64,000 bases of DNA from IMG/VR virus record IMGVR_UViG_3300047496_000262, positions 1 through 64,000 of that record. The stretch is one strand, 5' to 3'. Every line of letters begins with the position of its first letter. Position 1 is the first letter of the stretch. The notes under the pieces are model-generated. The model did not search any database, had not been told where the DNA came from, and saw only the letters and a program-made list of their open reading frames with translations. Shown here piece by piece: positions 15,002-23,425 of the stretch. The position numbers and the translations under genes were made by a program. This DNA is from a virus.

Positions 15002-16256
15002 ACTCCGCACTCCTTTCGGTGTGGCCCATTTCGGCGAACCGGCGCACCTGATCGGCCCGGCGACCCCATAGTCGGGTCCAAATCGCCTCCTCATAAAACG
15101 GTCTTGTCGCCCGGTAATAGGCGTCCTGGTCGGCCTTGCGCCGGTCCATAGAGGTGAAGCCGTCAGTACCGCGGTCGCGCCGCGCTGCATCATCCGTGCG
15201 GGGTTTGACGCGATCCTTGATCAGCGGATGCTGGGCACCGGCCGCCGTCACCCCATAGGGGTTGCCGGTTTCGATCAGCGCCCGGGCCTCGCCGGCCTGG
15301 GCATACACCGCGACCGCCGCCAGTTGGTCCAGCGTCGGCATGTCGCCGAAATAGACGCATAACTGGCAAAGCGGCGTGGTGTTTCCCAAAACGGTGATAT
15401 CCAGGGCGCCATGGCCCACGGTCGCGAGACTGTCGCGGCGCTTGATCTTAAACGCCAGATCGCCGTCGATGATGGTGACCGGATGCCCATGGCGGAACAG
15501 CTTGGTATCGGCCTCTCCGATCACTGCCACGGCAGCGTTATGGCTGCGCGTCAGCATCCGGCGGATCGGGCGGCCAAAGATGGGCGCATTGGCGAACCGG
15601 AGCGCCCGGCTGCCGATGCCCAGATCGGAGAGATCGGACAGGTCCAGTGTGAACGCCTGTTCGCGAATATACGCATAGCGGGCCTCTTGCTGCCGATGGT
15701 GCATATCCAGCACCAGATTGGCCTGCGTCGGGGATTTCGGCATCGGCAAGCCGGCATAATGAGCGCGGAGACCTTGCATGATGCCCAGCTCATCGCTGCG
15801 ACGCACGTAGCGGCGGATCGACGATGGCGCGTGCAGCCGGCGCCGGACCCTGGGCGACGGATCGGCCAGCGTGGTGTTCCACCTGACCCGCCGATACGGT
15901 TGCAGGCACCCGCCCAGAATGCTGTCGGTCAGGTTCCATGAGGCCAGCATCTCGCCGACATCGTTGACGATGTTCGGCTCGAACAACCATGCGCTGGCGA
16001 CGAAGGATTCCTGGATCGGCCGGGGCAGCGTTCGCAACACCGCATGGGCGTGTGCCGATAGCTCCAGCGCCATCTGCGCCATCCGCACGAGAAACGAGCG
16101 GCCCGGACGGTCCTGATCGTGGATCCGCATGATCGTGTCGATATCGCCGAACAGGGTCAGCACCGAGGCATCCAGCAGGGTTAGGTACCAATCGCAGCCG
16201 AGCCCGTCGATGGTGTATTGCACGTCCGGCGGCAGCGGGGCGGCGCGCGGTTGCAT
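14970..16256 (-). CDS. Large hypothetical protein, 428 aa
   Basis: MQPRAAPLPPDVQYTIDGLG. One long uninterrupted frame with phage-like codon use. The N-terminal 110 residues are mainly helical, the middle is Arg-rich (RVRRRLHAPSSIRRYVRR), and a beta-rich core with VTIIDGDLAFKIKRR lies around residues 255-300. There are no catalytic signatures I can name. It starts two bases after the preceding gene's stop. Could be a DNA- or RNA-associated protein given the basic stretches, but that is a guess. Confidence 0.75.
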   Translation of the reverse strand: MQPRAAPLPPDVQYTIDGLGCDWYLTLLDASVLTLFGDIDTIMRIHDQDRPGRSFLVRMAQMALELSAHAHAVLRTLPRPIQESFVASAWLFEPNIVNDVGEMLASWNLTDSILGGCLQPYRRVRWNTTLADPSPRVRRRLHAPSSIRRYVRRSDELGIMQGLRAHYAGLPMPKSPTQANLVLDMHHRQQEARYAYIREQAFTLDLSDLSDLGIGSRALRFANAPIFGRPIRRMLTRSHNAAVAVIGEADTKLFRHGHPVTIIDGDLAFKIKRRDSLATVGHGALDITVLGNTTPLCQLCVYFGDMPTLDQLAAVAVYAQAGEARALIETGNPYGVTAAGAQHPLIKDRVKPRTDDAARRDRGTDGFTSMDRRKADQDAYYRATRPFYEEAIWTRLWGRRADQVRRFAEMGHTERSAEYAAARQNDCG

Positions 16257-16257
16257 C

Positions 16258-16632
16258 TCAGCCGCCGGCCATCGGCTGTATCGCGATGCTTTGGCCGCTG
16301 GCGACCTCCCGGGCGGTCTTGGCCTTGCTCTTTACCGTCGGTCGCTTGGCCGGCTCAGGCGCGTTAATCGTGGTCACGCCAGCCATTTCGACCATATCGG
16401 CGAAATCCTTGTCATGGACCGCCAGTGCCCGCAGCCGGAACGCGTGTTCGGCCTTGTCCAATTCGGTTTTCAACGGCGGTGCCAGCCCGCCCATCCGCGG
16501 CTCGACTAAGAAGAACACGACGCCCTGGGCCATTTTCTTTTCGATGATCGCCAGCATCATGGCGTCCTGTTCCTCGGTCCAGACGATGGTCACATCGCCC
16601 AGGCGGTTCAGGTAGGTGGTGGAGCGGAGCAT
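16258..16632 (-). CDS. Hypothetical protein, 124 aa
   Basis: MLRSTTYLNRLGDVTIVWTE. Compact alpha/beta N-terminus (AIIEKKMAQGVVFFLVEPRM) and a Lys/Pro-rich flexible tail (PAKRPTVKSKAKTA). A ribosome site AAAGGGAAGCCC precedes ATG 16632. Unknown function. Same operon as the 428-aa protein and the DUF4942 methylase. Confidence 0.78.
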   Translation of the reverse strand: MLRSTTYLNRLGDVTIVWTEEQDAMMLAIIEKKMAQGVVFFLVEPRMGGLAPPLKTELDKAEHAFRLRALAVHDKDFADMVEMAGVTTINAPEPAKRPTVKSKAKTAREVASGQSIAIQPMAGG

Positions 16633-16647
16633 GGGCTTCCCTTTCGT

Positions 16648-18087
16648 TTACGGGCGGACCGTGAGTTTCAGCGTTACGGTGTTGCAGTAGGTGCCGGAGG
16701 CGGCAAAGCTGGCGGGCGGCAGATCGTGGAAACGGCCCCCCATCTTTTCGACCAGCGCCCGGAACGCCACCGATTTCTTGGTCTGGCGGAACTCGGTTCC
16801 AGCCGACATGACCGAGACCAGGATGCCGCCCGGTTTCAGGAATTTGAGCGCGTGCAGGACGTGATCAATATCCCGTTCCAGATCGAAGGGCGGATTCATG
16901 ACCACCCGATCATACTGCCTGCCCGCGGTGGGTTCGACCGCAAGGAAATCGGCGAACTGCACATGCCGGTACAGCCCGGTTTCGTCCAGCAGCTTGGCCC
17001 GGCTGACCTCGAACTCGATGCAATCAACGAAGCAGCCGTTCTCCACCGCCAGCCGGGCCAGTGCCCCCTCTCCGGCGCTGGGTTCCAGCACGGTCAGCGG
17101 GGCCTCGGATTTGTCCGGCCATGCGCGATAGAGCGCCGCTTCTTCGATCACCACCTTGGCGACGGCCGGCGGCGACGGATAGAACCCGTAATTCTTGGCG
17201 ACCGCGCGCTTGGGGTTGTCGAAACCCGTCTCCGCGGTCGGGCTGCGCTCCTCGGGGATGGGTGTGTCGTAATACTCGCCCAGGATCTTGTTGACCTTTT
17301 CCAGCAGGTCGTCGCGCTTGAACCAGAGATGGGCGTTACCGTTCATATAGGTGTAGCAGCGGAAGTATTCGGTTTCGCTGACACCCTGGCGCCGCCCCCA
17401 GCCGGCGCCACGATCCAGATCAATCCGATGGATCAGGCTCATCGGCTGGCCTTTATCATCGTCCAGAACGCGCATGGCGCGCTCCACGTCGATGATCTGG
17501 TCGCAACCGCGATAGTTCCAGTGTCCGCTGTCGTTCAGCGCGTGGGAGATGATGATGCGCGAGCCGATCTTCCAACCGTCATGTGAGCGGAACCGCCGGT
17601 CCAGGCTGGAAAAGCAGGTAGCGATGCCGCGCCGGAAGATCATATCCGCATCGGCGGCGAAGGTCTGGAGCGTGGCGATCACGTTATCGACCGTGACCTC
17701 GGGCGGATCGGTGCCCAGTTGTGCCCGTAACTGGCGCTTGGCCGTGGTGTCCATCAGGCTTTCGAGGCCGGTGATTTCGATAATGTGCGCCCAGACATCG
17801 GTGTCGGTCAGGCGCTTGGCGGTCGCCAGATACTTGGCCCGGTCCGGCACGTCGATATGGGCGATGAAGTTTCTCCGTTCGGCCTCTTGCACCAGATTGT
17901 AGCTGTTGGTGGCCGATGGGTAAGCCATCTTGGCCGCCGCCCGCATGGCCTCGGCCGTCGCCGTCAAGGCGTCGTGCGCCCGCTCGAACAGGACCAGCGC
18001 CTGATTGCGGCGGCTGACCAGTTCCTCGATAGTCGGGCGCGGGACCAGGGCGCCATAGGTGGGGTTGCGGTCAGAACCGTCAGGCAT
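16648..18087 (-). CDS. DUF4942 / class I adenine-type DNA methyltransferase
   Basis: 479 aa, start MPDGSDRNPTYGALV. Residues about 20-320 match the DUF4942 layout (NQALVLFERAHDAL, HWNYRGCDQIIDVERAM). The C-terminal third is a SAM-dependent methyltransferase: VLEPSAGEGALARLA (SAM-binding), then VVMNPPFDLERD, the NPPF catalytic motif of N6-adenine methylases. Such fused proteins are common in phages and plasmids and probably methylate DNA to avoid restriction. TAATG overlap with the upstream gene fixes the start. Confidence 0.92.
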   Translation of the reverse strand: MPDGSDRNPTYGALVPRPTIEELVSRRNQALVLFERAHDALTATAEAMRAAAKMAYPSATNSYNLVQEAERRNFIAHIDVPDRAKYLATAKRLTDTDVWAHIIEITGLESLMDTTAKRQLRAQLGTDPPEVTVDNVIATLQTFAADADMIFRRGIATCFSSLDRRFRSHDGWKIGSRIIISHALNDSGHWNYRGCDQIIDVERAMRVLDDDKGQPMSLIHRIDLDRGAGWGRRQGVSETEYFRCYTYMNGNAHLWFKRDDLLEKVNKILGEYYDTPIPEERSPTAETGFDNPKRAVAKNYGFYPSPPAVAKVVIEEAALYRAWPDKSEAPLTVLEPSAGEGALARLAVENGCFVDCIEFEVSRAKLLDETGLYRHVQFADFLAVEPTAGRQYDRVVMNPPFDLERDIDHVLHALKFLKPGGILVSVMSAGTEFRQTKKSVAFRALVEKMGGRFHDLPPASFAASGTYCNTVTLKLTVRP

Positions 18088-18347
18088 TATCGCGCACTCC
18101 TTAGATATCGGCATTCGGCCTCGTCCCACTGATCGGCCGCAATCCGGCGCTCCGCCATGCCGTCGCAAGCCGCGTAGGCCTCTTCGAGCGTGTCGTACCA
18201 TTCGGTCGGCCAGTGCGGCGATCCCACGAGATTGGAGGACCGGCCCGCCAGCACCCATTTGCGGGCTTGGCGGCTAAAATAGCCGCCGGCCTTGGCAACC
18301 ATACGGCGCATGTGCGTGCGGCTGGTGAGGGGCTTGCTCGTGCTCAT
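18087..18347 (-). CDS. Hypothetical protein, 86 aa
   Basis: MSTSKPLTSRTHMRRMVAKA. Basic N-terminus followed by WYDTLEEAYAACDGMAERR, the sort of single small alpha/beta domain often seen in phage accessory genes. ATGA/TAATG overlaps with both neighbours. No known family. Confidence 0.75.
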   Translation of the reverse strand: MSTSKPLTSRTHMRRMVAKAGGYFSRQARKWVLAGRSSNLVGSPHWPTEWYDTLEEAYAACDGMAERRIAADQWDEAECRYLRSAR

Positions 18348-18580
18348 GACCGCGTACTCAGGAAAAGCATTTCAAATCGGCTCTCCTCATCCGACGTGAG
18401 CCGACGGGAGAGCGCCACCGTGCCGTATCGGTACCTTGATAGCGGCAACTCCGGCCGATTGACGGAGATACCCCATGGCTGCTCTACATAGTCCCAAGTA
18501 ATACCGGGAGGCAGCGTGACCGTGGAGCAGGGCCGCAACGCTGGTACATAGAGATAGGGAAGATCGGCTGGCGCGCTCAT
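18344..18580 (-). CDS. Hypothetical protein, 78 aa
   Basis: MSAPADLPYLYVPALRPCST. Start at 18580 overlaps the stop of the 255-aa gene. Short beta-rich protein with Trp/Tyr and an acidic/basic C-terminus (RRLTSDEESRFEMLF). Function unknown. Confidence 0.68.
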   Translation of the reverse strand: MSAPADLPYLYVPALRPCSTVTLPPGITWDYVEQPWGISVNRPELPLSRYRYGTVALSRRLTSDEESRFEMLFLSTRS

Positions 18581-19344
18581 GGCGACACCGGGATGATGAA
18601 ATAGGACGGCCTGCCGGTCTCGCCGTGGTCCAGCCGATAGATCTCGTCGCTGGAGCAATCGGCTTCGATGGCCTCGCGGGCGGCATCGGCGTTGGCGAAC
18701 ACCTCGGCATCCGACCAATCGTAGCTGTTCCAATCGCCAGCCGTGCTGGTTAAGCACCTAAAATCATCGCCGTCCGAATAATGGCTCTGTCTAATGACCG
18801 AGCAGGGGCCGTCGCACACCGCATCTTCCGCGTGGGTCAGTTCATCCGTTCCGACCACAGAGGCCCGCATCAGCGGGTCGCAATCGTCTGCTGGCAGCAA
18901 CCACACGGCCAGCCCATCCTCATGGTCCGCCCTCGTGCTGGTCGTTCCGTCCAGAGCCGCACCGAACGCGCGGCGGCCGGCGGCGCCCATCTTGTCGGGA
19001 TACAGCGTCACCGCCGAATCAGGTTCGTGCAGAACGGCGATCAGGGGCCAGCGCACCACCTCGTCATGCAGGTAGCGCATCCAGCCGATCATGCCTTGCT
19101 GGGTATGGTGCTCCCATATATCAGCGGGCCAGCCCAGTTTCAGCGAGGCGCGGAGAAAGCCGGTGAAGCAGGCCGGGCCATTCTCAACCACATCCAGCAT
19201 GGCCTCCTCGACCTCGGGCGCCTCCAGCGCCTCAATGCCGTAGACGATCTCCAGCGGCGGCAGCGTGCGATCGTCGGTGCCCAGCACCAGCGCCAGGCCG
19301 CCGCCGTCATCCTCGTACAGCCTGGCTTCTGTGATCTTTTGCAT
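18577..19344 (-). CDS. Hypothetical acidic protein, 255 aa
   Basis: MQKITEARLYEDDGGGLALV, preceded by GAAAGGAAACCGACC. The protein is strongly acidic with frequent Trp and Cys (CDGPCSVIRQ). Its C-terminal half carries DWSDAEVFANADAAREAIEA. Two or three small alpha/beta modules seem likely. No enzyme motif recognised. Acidity may point to DNA mimicry or host-protein binding, but this is speculative. Confidence 0.75.
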   Translation of the reverse strand: MQKITEARLYEDDGGGLALVLGTDDRTLPPLEIVYGIEALEAPEVEEAMLDVVENGPACFTGFLRASLKLGWPADIWEHHTQQGMIGWMRYLHDEVVRWPLIAVLHEPDSAVTLYPDKMGAAGRRAFGAALDGTTSTRADHEDGLAVWLLPADDCDPLMRASVVGTDELTHAEDAVCDGPCSVIRQSHYSDGDDFRCLTSTAGDWNSYDWSDAEVFANADAAREAIEADCSSDEIYRLDHGETGRPSYFIIPVSP

Positions 19345-19378
19345 GGTCGGTTTCCTTTCGTGAAAGAGCGGTGTTGGA

Positions 19379-19699
19379 TCAAGGGCCGCTGGTGCAGATC
19401 ATGAAGCCCAGCAACTTACATTCGCGCTCGACCGCATCAATCATCTCTGGGTCTTGACCATCGCGCACCACGGGAACCGCATCGGAACCATCAATGTCGG
19501 CGCGATAGACAAAATATCCGCTTCGATTACTTGCGGGATGATGATGCCCCCTTTCATAGGTGTGATTATGCTCGCCGATTGAGGCGTCGAGCGCGGCGGC
19601 GTATTCCATCGGCGTGCCGGTGAAGATCTTGCCATCCAGGTCGGCGCTATCGCCGAAAATGAAACCCGAGTGGTTGTCGATCAGAATGTAGCGAGCCAT
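19379..19699 (-). CDS. Hypothetical protein, 106 aa
   Basis: MARYILIDNHSGFIFGDSAD. Start ATG 19699 with a GGGAGACGGAAA site. The N-terminal RYILIDNxSGFIFGD with the later EAA.LD pattern is typical of a small phage family of unknown role. Contains a His-rich stretch (HNHTYERGHHHP). Not obviously membrane associated. Confidence 0.8.
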   Translation of the reverse strand: MARYILIDNHSGFIFGDSADLDGKIFTGTPMEYAAALDASIGEHNHTYERGHHHPASNRSGYFVYRADIDGSDAVPVVRDGQDPEMIDAVERECKLLGFMICTSGP

Positions 19700-19731
19700 T
19701 TTCCGTCTCCCTGTTTCCGTTCGATCTGTTG

Positions 19732-20151
19732 CTAAAGATCGGTGTTGGTCATGATGGTAATGACGGGCTCGCCGCGGTCGCCCGGCCCCACGTCGATCCA
19801 CAGGCGGTGCAGCATCGGTTGCGCGTGATCCGGTTGCAGGACGCGCACTGAGAACTGCGCCCGGCGTTCCGCCGATTTCCGGCGGCGTTCGGCGCGGAGT
19901 TGCAGGGTTGCCATCCAGATCACATTGCGCAGGCGACCGGTTTCCGATTGCCCCACCATGTGCGGCGGCAGGGGGGTGGGCAGCGCCACGCACCGCGCCC
20001 AGGCGGTATCGGTGATGCAGGTGTGCCAGCGCAGGCCCAGCGGCACCGCCTGTTCCGTGATGTCGATCAGCACGCCGCCTTCGATGGCCTGCCGGCGGGT
20101 GTACGCGAAGATCAGTGGCGCATCGGCCAAGGGGTGATTGATCGGATCCAT
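19732..20151 (-). CDS. DUF6573 family protein
   Basis: 139 aa. Signatures of the family are visible: PLIFAYTRRQAIEGGVLIDI, TDTAWARCV, GRLRNVIWMATLQLR and VGPGDRGEPVITIMT. Found in phages, plasmids and genomic islands, function not known. The start MDPINHPLADAP at 20151 is preceded by AAAGGAAACCGACC. It follows a strong hairpin terminator (20171-20201), so expression may depend on read-through. Confidence 0.87.
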   Translation of the reverse strand: MDPINHPLADAPLIFAYTRRQAIEGGVLIDITEQAVPLGLRWHTCITDTAWARCVALPTPLPPHMVGQSETGRLRNVIWMATLQLRAERRRKSAERRAQFSVRVLQPDHAQPMLHRLWIDVGPGDRGEPVITIMTNTDL

Positions 20152-20167
20152 GATGGTCGGTTTCCTT

Positions 20168-20201
20168 TAAGAAAGACGGGCGCCGGTATCGTCCGGCGCC
20201 C
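20168..20201 (-). terminator. Hairpin terminator between clamp-like gene and DUF6573 gene
   Basis: Perfect 9-bp inverted repeat GGGCGCCGG / CCGGCGCCC (20178-20186 and 20193-20201), loop of six. On the minus strand the stem is followed by GTCTTTCTTAAAGG, a T-rich run. Plausible intrinsic terminator or attenuator after the clamp gene (ends 20213). Confidence 0.7.
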
Positions 20202-20212
20202 GCTGATGGTGA

Positions 20213-21388
20213 TCAGGCCAGCACGGAAGCCTTGCGGTAGCGCTTGCTGAGAGTCCGCTCGTAGACCGAGGGGACCGGCGCTTCCGGTTCGGCCGCGGTC
20301 GGTTCCGCCGCCGGTTCATCCGCATCCGGGGTCGGATCGACGACCGCTTGCGGCTGGGCGGCCGCTTCTTCTTCCGCTTCCGGCACGGGTTCCGGCACGG
20401 GGGTCGCTTCCGGTGCCGGTGCCGGGGCCGCCAGACGCGGTGTCGTGCCCTCCAGAATCATCTGGATGCGCTTGGCATAGTCCGCGGCTTTTCTCAGGTG
20501 CTCATCGCGAATGACCCGGGGCAGATCCATGTTCTCCGCTTGGGCCAGATTGCGGGTTTCGTGCGCGCGTAGTGCGGCCAGGGTGCCCTTCATGGCCGGT
20601 GCCAGCAAGGCCACCGTCTTTACTTCCACCGGCTTATCGTAGCGCAACGGCATCAGGATCAGCGCCGCATTGGGCACCCCGCCGAAGGTGATGACCGTCG
20701 GATCCATCACATTGGATTGCCGCATCAGGTTGACCGAGGTGGCATTCAGGACGGTTGCCAGCGAGCCCACATCTTTCAGATAATTTTGGTTGAAGCTGAC
20801 GAAATCCAGCGGTTCCGAATGTTCAGCACCGCTCATGTCGATGCCGCCGATGACGTGGTTGTAATCTGGGAAGGTGCCGTGCACCGGCGCCATCCGCAGC
20901 GCGATCTCGTTCCAGTAATCGGTGACCTCCAGCTTGGCCGCCTTGTCGCCATAGCCGATGCGGCAGAACACCTGCAGGCCGCGCTGGGTGCTTTCCTTCA
21001 AGAGCTTGAACCGGCCCTTGAACAGCCCCAACGGGACGATAACGCCCTGGTGCAACCACGACGGCAATTCGTCATCCACATCGGGATCGAACGAGGCGAT
21101 GAACAGGCGATGCCCATCGGTCGAGACCACCCGCACCACACCGTCATGCGCGTGCAGAAAACAGCCGTTCAGGTAGTACCGGGTTTCTTCCGTCGAAGCG
21201 CATGACATTGCCGCTTCGATCAGGTGGAGCGGCGCGTTGATATAGGACAAGGGCTGCACCCGCTCCGCTTGCGGCTCGACCGGGGCTTCCGCGACCGGGT
21301 CCTGGTCGGCGACAAGACGAAAATCGTCCGCACCATCATCTGTGATGGCAGCGGCAGCAACATTGGTATCGGCATCGAAGGGTGACAT
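20213..21388 (-). CDS. DNA polymerase III beta-subunit-like sliding clamp
   Basis: 391 aa. Residues 50-300 have clamp features: PLHLIEAAMSCASTEETRYY, NGCFLHAHDGVVRVVSTDGH then RLFIASFD (the clamp STDGHRL signature), and a cleft-like LLKESTQRGLQVF. A 90-residue Pro/Glu/Ala-rich tail and a basic terminus (SKRYRKASVLA) are extra to the family. It should encircle DNA and tether the polymerase or other partners. It is the first gene behind the strong promoter 21457-21485 and is divergent from the terminase side. Phage-encoded clamps of this type are uncommon. Confidence 0.85.
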   Translation of the reverse strand: MSPFDADTNVAAAAITDDGADDFRLVADQDPVAEAPVEPQAERVQPLSYINAPLHLIEAAMSCASTEETRYYLNGCFLHAHDGVVRVVSTDGHRLFIASFDPDVDDELPSWLHQGVIVPLGLFKGRFKLLKESTQRGLQVFCRIGYGDKAAKLEVTDYWNEIALRMAPVHGTFPDYNHVIGGIDMSGAEHSEPLDFVSFNQNYLKDVGSLATVLNATSVNLMRQSNVMDPTVITFGGVPNAALILMPLRYDKPVEVKTVALLAPAMKGTLAALRAHETRNLAQAENMDLPRVIRDEHLRKAADYAKRIQMILEGTTPRLAAPAPAPEATPVPEPVPEAEEEAAAQPQAVVDPTPDADEPAAEPTAAEPEAPVPSVYERTLSKRYRKASVLA

Positions 21389-21456
21389 GGAGGGTTCCTT
21401 TACAGTTGGGTTACCGCTTGAGGAGCGGTGCCGGGCGCAACGCTGGCCGGCAGTCT

Positions 21457-21485
21457 TTTATAGCAGAATTTTCGCGCGAACGCAA
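21457..21485 (-). promoter_or_regulatory. Sigma70-like promoter of the clamp gene
   Basis: Minus strand TTGCGT (21485-21480), exactly 17 bp, TATAAA (21462-21457). The element TTGCG-TTCG-CGCGA (21472-21485) overlaps the -35. Best-scoring promoter by eye on the minus strand. The remaining bases up to 21681 hold no convincing gene. Confidence 0.8.
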
Positions 21486-21681
21486 CAGGAAACGACAGCA
21501 AGGGATGATTGTTTTGACTATGATCTACTTTGGAGGCATTCTCCACCTTGTGCAGACCTCGCCCCCGGTGCGCGGCATGCGCATGAGACCGCGAGATCCG
21601 CATCAGAGCGCGACAAAGGATGATCGGTCGGATATTGTCGCGTCCGTGCCAATTGATTGCGCGATGAAGGGATAATCGGCG

Positions 21682-22398
21682 ATGGCGACACGGGCTATGG
21701 GACCAGCCAGGCGATCTGCCAAGGCCGCGATGGCGACAGAGGCCGAACCAGACGACGTGGTGATCGCCGAGCCGGTTGATATGGCGCTGCGCGAACCGAT
21801 TGATGAGCCGCTGCGCGGGCCGACCCATGTGCCGCTGCGGGCGATTACCAAGCTGCCGATCAACGATCTGGTGGCGAACCCGCGCAACGCCCGTAAGCAC
21901 CCGGCGGCGCAGGTGGCGATGATGGCGAAATCGCTGCTGAAATTCGGCCAGACCCGGCCCATCCTGGCGCGCGCCCAGAACCGCATGATCATCGTCGGCC
22001 ATGGGTTGTGGACCGCGGCCAAGGATGCCGGCCTGACCGATATCGACGTGATCCTGTGGGATGTGGATCAGGCGACCGCCGATCAGTACATGGTGGCCGA
22101 TAACCGCTTGGGCGATCTTAGCAAGGATGATCCGGACCTGTTGGGTGCGTTGCTGCGCGAGGCGCCGGAGGCCGATCTGTTTTCCATGGGGTTCATGGCG
22201 ACCGATCTGGATGCCGCGTTCGGCCAGATGGAAACCATCCTGATCCACGAGGTGGAGGCGACCCCGGTGCATGACCGGTTCTGGATATCAGTCAAGGGCC
22301 GGTTGCGCGATCAGGCGCGGGCGCTGGACCGGTTGCGCCAGTTCCTGGCCGACATGCCCGAGGTCGAGGTGGAACTTGGCACCGTGACGTTGGACTAA
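21682..22398 (+). CDS. ParB/Srx-fold N-terminal nuclease-like protein
   Basis: 238 aa. After a 50-residue Ala/Pro linker the ParB-like core reads LPINDLVANPRNARKHPAAQ, SLLKFGQTRPILARAQNRMI, IVGHGLWTAAKDAGL, VDQATADQYMVADNRLGDLS. This is the fold of ParB nuclease domains that phages often fuse to DNA methylases; here the methyltransferase-like protein is a separate gene seven bases on. Probably binds or nicks DNA, or supports packaging or modification. First gene of the terminase operon. Confidence 0.9.
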   Translation: MATRAMGPARRSAKAAMATEAEPDDVVIAEPVDMALREPIDEPLRGPTHVPLRAITKLPINDLVANPRNARKHPAAQVAMMAKSLLKFGQTRPILARAQNRMIIVGHGLWTAAKDAGLTDIDVILWDVDQATADQYMVADNRLGDLSKDDPDLLGALLREAPEADLFSMGFMATDLDAAFGQMETILIHEVEATPVHDRFWISVKGRLRDQARALDRLRQFLADMPEVEVELGTVTLD

Positions 22399-22404
22399 CC
22401 CGAC

Positions 22405-23058
22405 ATGGCAGCGAAGCGGCGGCAGGATCTGGGCACCAATATGCTGGACCAGACGGCCAAGACCAACACCCACCCGGCGGCGCGGCAAGCGAAGATCGCC
22501 CTTCGCGAACGGGTGCTGAACGCGATCGGCCCCGACCGGTCGATCGTCTTCGATGCGTTTGCCGGCGATGGCGAGATGTATCGCGGCATCTGGCACCGCG
22601 CGGCGCAGTATGTCGGTTGCGACCGGAAATGGTACCGCGACGAGCGCACCGCCTTTGTCGCCGATAACCGGCGGGTGATGCGGGCGATGAGTGCCGCCGA
22701 TCTGAAGCGCTTTACCATCTTCGATTTCGACCCGTATGGCGCGCCCTGGTGGCAGGTGGCGATCCTGATCCAGCGCCGCCGGCTGGATCCCGGCGAGGTG
22801 TTGGGGCTGGTGCTGACCGAGGGCAGCGGGATCTCGCTGAAGATGGGCCATATATCCGGCGGGTTGCAGTTCCTGACCGGGGTGCGCGAGGGCGTGGCGG
22901 GCGGATCCATGGCGCATGAGGAACTGGTGGATATGGCACTGACCCAGACCGCGCGCCGGATGCAGGCCCGAATCATCAAGCGTTGGCAGGGCCGTGGAAA
23001 AACCGGTGCATCCATGCGATATATCGCGGTGCTACTGGAGGGCATCCAGCCGGAATAG
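22405..23058 (+). CDS. SAM-methyltransferase-like protein
   Basis: 217 aa. SIVFDAFAGDGEMY looks like a class I SAM-binding loop, followed by YVGCDRKWYRDE and IFDFDPYGAPWW where a catalytic DPYG-like motif would sit. The C-terminus is basic. Conserved next to ParB-like and terminase genes in some phages. I infer a nucleic-acid methyltransferase; the target and activity are unknown, and no full DNA-methylase catalytic motif (NPPY/PC) is seen. Confidence 0.72.
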   Translation: MAAKRRQDLGTNMLDQTAKTNTHPAARQAKIALRERVLNAIGPDRSIVFDAFAGDGEMYRGIWHRAAQYVGCDRKWYRDERTAFVADNRRVMRAMSAADLKRFTIFDFDPYGAPWWQVAILIQRRRLDPGEVLGLVLTEGSGISLKMGHISGGLQFLTGVREGVAGGSMAHEELVDMALTQTARRMQARIIKRWQGRGKTGASMRYIAVLLEGIQPE

Positions 23059-23070
23059 TGGAGATGGGCC

Positions 23071-23424
23071 ATGGCATTGGCGTTGCGCGAGGGTATCAGC
23101 ACCGATGATGTGAAGAAGGCGATATCGGCCAGTGGTGCCATCCTGACCCATGCGTCGCAATTGCTAAATGTCGAGCGGCGCGAGTTGGTCGATTATATTG
23201 AGACCCACAAATCGGTGCAGAAGCACATTGAGGAGACCAAGGACAAGTGCCTTGATCTGGCCGAGACCATGCTGATGCAACTGGTCAAGAAGGGCAATTT
23301 CCCCGCCCTGTGCTTCTATTTGAAATGCCAGGGCAAGGACCGCGGCTGGATTGAGAACGGCCCGGTGACCAGTACCGCGGTGCAGGTGAATGTGAGCATT
23401 TCCAAGGAAGAGGCGATGTTCTGA
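23071..23424 (+). CDS. terS: Small terminase subunit-like protein
   Basis: 117 aa. N-terminal helix-turn-helix-like region (ILTHASQLLNVERRELVDYI) and the pattern LAETMLMQLVKKGNFPALCF followed by YLKCQGKDRGW match small terminase subunits that recognise phage DNA for packaging. GGAGATGGGCC precedes the ATG. One base separates its stop from the large-subunit start. Call relies on the pattern plus synteny. Confidence 0.82.
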   Translation: MALALREGISTDDVKKAISASGAILTHASQLLNVERRELVDYIETHKSVQKHIEETKDKCLDLAETMLMQLVKKGNFPALCFYLKCQGKDRGWIENGPVTSTAVQVNVSISKEEAMF

Positions 23425-23425
23425 G

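Noticed and set aside
21505-21675. 56-codon frame (MIVLTMIYFGGILHLV) between clamp promoter and ParB-like gene
   Set aside because: Ribosome site touches the start codon, the C-terminal half is low in phage-like codons, and it lies in a spacer that holds promoter elements. Not listed as a gene.
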